Source of the DNA: Desulfurococcaceae archaeon
Lineage (GTDB): Archaea > Thermoproteota > Thermoprotei_A > Sulfolobales > Desulfurococcaceae
Reading direction: 5' to 3'
DNA length: 64,000 bases
Assembly (NCBI GenBank): GCA_028275705.1
Contig: JAPWUD010000002.1
Coordinates: 1 to 64,000, forward strand
In this document: positions 61,600 through 64,000 of the stretch, piece after piece
Layout: each line of letters opens with the position of its first letter
How positions within the stretch are numbered: position 1 is the stretch's first letter
Notes under the pieces: model-generated
The model's input: the letters and a program-made list of their open reading frames with translations, nothing else
Databases searched by the model: none
Told to the model about the DNA's origin: nothing
Translations under genes and position numbers: made by a program

Positions 61600-62322
61600 G
61601 TGTCCATTATTGTGGATGTTGAGAATGTCTGGAAGGTATATGGAAAGATAGAGGCTTTAAAAGGGGTTTCTCTAAGAGTGCGAGAGGGAGAGATCTACGG
61701 ACTCGTCGGCCCTAATGGAGCCGGTAAAACCACTTTATTGAGAATTATAGCGGGGTTGGTTAAGCCAACAAGCGGATCTGTCCGGGTGGGTGGAGTAGAC
61801 CCCTATAGAGACTTCCTTGAGGCGAGGAGTTTTATTAGTTATCTCCCAGAGGAGGCAGGGACCTATGATTTCCTAACTGGTTATGAACACTTACTACTAT
61901 ACGCTAAGCTCTACGGGCTGGGGAAGAGTAGTATTGAGTATGGCGCTGAGTTATCTGGACTAGGCGAGAGATTATGGGATTTTACGAGAAACTACAGTAA
62001 GGGCATGAAGAGGAGACTTCTACTAGCGCTTGTCTTAATGACTAAGCCTCGTCTAGCACTACTAGATGAACCAACAGCTGGCTTAGATGTACACGCGAGT
62101 TTGTCAATTAGGAGAGCTATTAGGAGACATGTTGAGGGAACAAAATCAACGGTCATGGTTAGTAGCCACAACATGCTGGAGATCGAGTATTTGTGTGATA
62201 GAGTTGGATTAATATCCGGGGGTAAAATACTGGCAGAGGGTAGTGTAGAGGAGCTACTATCTAGGTACAATGCCCGCAATCTCGAAGAGGTATTTGAAGT
62301 AGCCACAGGTGGATTAGAGTGA
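61600..62322 (+). CDS. ABC transporter ATP-binding protein (ABC-2 exporter)
   Basis: GLVGPNGAGKTTLLRIIAGL, NYSKGMKRRLLLALVLMTKPRLALLDEPTAGLD. Confidence 0.93.
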   Translation: MSIIVDVENVWKVYGKIEALKGVSLRVREGEIYGLVGPNGAGKTTLLRIIAGLVKPTSGSVRVGGVDPYRDFLEARSFISYLPEEAGTYDFLTGYEHLLLYAKLYGLGKSSIEYGAELSGLGERLWDFTRNYSKGMKRRLLLALVLMTKPRLALLDEPTAGLDVHASLSIRRAIRRHVEGTKSTVMVSSHNMLEIEYLCDRVGLISGGKILAEGSVEELLSRYNARNLEEVFEVATGGLE

Positions 62323-63563
62323 GGTCTAAAGATATTATTAAAACACTTCTCTGGAAGGAGACAAGGGAAATAAGTAGAGATAGGAAATTCCTTGCTACAA
62401 TTATTACAACACCCATACTATCGCTTACAGCTATAGCTTTTCTCACAGCCACTCTACTATACTACCAGCCAACAGTCATCGCTATTGTCTCACAAGATAA
62501 TGGAGAGGGTGCTAATTGGTTTGTAAATAACGTCTTGAACTACCTCGTGGGCAGGGGATACGTGGTGAGCACTACGACAAGCCTCGAGAGTGTATTGAGA
62601 AACATGACCATAGACTTAATCGTAGTTATACCCGAGGGGTTTTCAGATAATTTGACTAGAATAGATAGAGTGTGCTATATTGAAGTAATCAAGCGCACGA
62701 GTGTATCGGAGGATAGAGTTAGTAGAGCAGAGGAAGATGTAAAAAATGTGGTTTCATCTCTTTCCCAGGCGGTTTCATCATCCAAGATCAAGGAGCTTGG
62801 ATCCAAGGCTGGTATTCCAGATATAAATGTTGAGGCTGTGCGGAACCCTATACAGGTAAAAGTACCCATCTATATATCTCCAACTGGGGAACCAGCTAAG
62901 CAAGAGGATGTATTAAGACCATTCATAGCTAGATTATTAATTCTAACATACTCATTCATAGTAACCCCAGCTGCTACATATATAGTGGACGGCATTGTTG
63001 GGGAAAGAGAGAGGAAAACCATGGAGATGCTACTAGCTTCTCCAGCTGGTTTAAAAGAACTGATTGTCTCCAAGATAATGGCTTCATCACTCATAGGATT
63101 AATATCATCTCTTTCAGACCTCGCGGGCCTACTACTATACTATGGGCTACTAGTCGTTGCTCTTGGAGCATGGTTTCTAGCAGTCTTCGACCCAGTCCTC
63201 CTATTGCTTCACTCATTTACTGCTTTTCTATCAATACTCGTAACTGTATCTATATCTCTACCATTCATTACGAGGACTAAGGGGATTAGATCAGCTAGTA
63301 ATCTCGCTAGTTTATTCTCAATCCTGGGTTTAGCTTTCTACGTAGCTGGCTGGGTAATAGACTTCTATAAATTACCAAGTGAGATTCTCAATCCACTATT
63401 AATAGTCCCGTATACACACTCTATTCTCGCCATACAGAGCTATGTATATAGAGACCTATACACATCGATTAGGAGTATAATGATACTACTCGCACTATCC
63501 ACTGTATTACTCTACATATCCCTAAAAACACTAGATAGGGAGAAAGTTCTGTTAGCTAAGTGA
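62319..63563 (+). CDS. ABC-2 type transporter permease
   Basis: starts 4 bp before the end of the ATPase; YIVDGIVGERERKTMEMLLASPAGLKELIVSKI. Confidence 0.88.
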   Translation: MRSKDIIKTLLWKETREISRDRKFLATIITTPILSLTAIAFLTATLLYYQPTVIAIVSQDNGEGANWFVNNVLNYLVGRGYVVSTTTSLESVLRNMTIDLIVVIPEGFSDNLTRIDRVCYIEVIKRTSVSEDRVSRAEEDVKNVVSSLSQAVSSSKIKELGSKAGIPDINVEAVRNPIQVKVPIYISPTGEPAKQEDVLRPFIARLLILTYSFIVTPAATYIVDGIVGERERKTMEMLLASPAGLKELIVSKIMASSLIGLISSLSDLAGLLLYYGLLVVALGAWFLAVFDPVLLLLHSFTAFLSILVTVSISLPFITRTKGIRSASNLASLFSILGLAFYVAGWVIDFYKLPSEILNPLLIVPYTHSILAIQSYVYRDLYTSIRSIMILLALSTVLLYISLKTLDREKVLLAK

Positions 63564-63579
63564 ACTTGACTCATCATTG

Positions 63580-64000
63580 GTGTCTCTTTTGGTCATTGAG
63601 GAGATCATGGAAAAAATAGAGCAAGACTACCTCCCTAGGGCTAGATGGTGGCCGTGGAAAAGCGAGTTGAGAAGAGTGGATATTCAAACATATGAATGTA
63701 CTAATAAACTACACTATTTACTATTAAGGCATGAAAACCAATTATTCCAACTACCATTAATTCAACTAGATGAAATCCCCTTGGAATTAAAACCACGTGG
63801 CTTCTGTGTAAATGGAAAATGCTTCGTTGAAGCAGAGTACACTCCATGGTATCCAGGGGAATTCCTCAAGTTATCAATGGCGGATTATAGGCAGGTCTCA
63901 ACTCCAATAAGCAATTTCACGGTTCAATCAGCGAGACCCCTTACAATGGAGTCTACAAATGCTATTGCTATGTATGAAACAAGCTGTGAGGCACTGGTAT
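63580..64000 (+). CDS. Maltokinase-like N-terminal domain protein (truncated by window end)
   Basis: MEKIEQDYLPRARWWPWKSELRRVDIQTYE resembles the N-terminal cap domain of maltokinases (LPxxRWFxxK); ORF open to 64000. Confidence 0.5.
   Translation, partial: MSLLVIEEIMEKIEQDYLPRARWWPWKSELRRVDIQTYECTNKLHYLLLRHENQLFQLPLIQLDEIPLELKPRGFCVNGKCFVEAEYTPWYPGEFLKLSMADYRQVSTPISNFTVQSARPLTMESTNAIAMYETSCEALV

Overview
64 kb window of a Thermoprotei/crenarchaeal-type chromosome. It is densely coded, has archaeal TATA-like promoters and no rRNA or tRNA that I could recognise. Clear modules: tandem MutS-like ATPases; a HEPN/MNT pair; an AlaX editing protein; a tryptophanase-family lyase; argG/argH; proC; an AbiE-like pair; an oligopeptide ABC transporter; a purine cluster (PRTase, purB, purA, guaA); HypA plus a MinD-type ATPase; class II-like HMG-CoA reductase; an XPF nuclease; a 9-repeat CRISPR array without cas genes; trm5, nth, asnS, rimI and coaBC; a PriS-like primase paralogue; a CoA cluster (phosphopantothenate synthetase, pantoate kinase, panB, panE); apgM; and an ABC-2 exporter. 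Main unusual observations: (1) the CRISPR leader plus one repeat is duplicated about 8.6 kb away (about 103 bp, about 91-93% identical, no indels). The copy is fused to the 3' end of a HEPN-associated MNT nucleotidyltransferase gene, encodes its last ~25 aa, and points a CRISPR promoter antisense into that gene. (2) The oligopeptide-binding protein appears circularly permuted. (3) There is a 183-nt, nearly fully self-complementary rod-like hairpin with a GAAA cap. (4) A ~260-nt GC-rich structured element interrupts a nucleoside phosphorylase gene. (5) Several genes are decayed or frameshifted. All calls come from reading the sequence and supplied ORFs; no database search was run.
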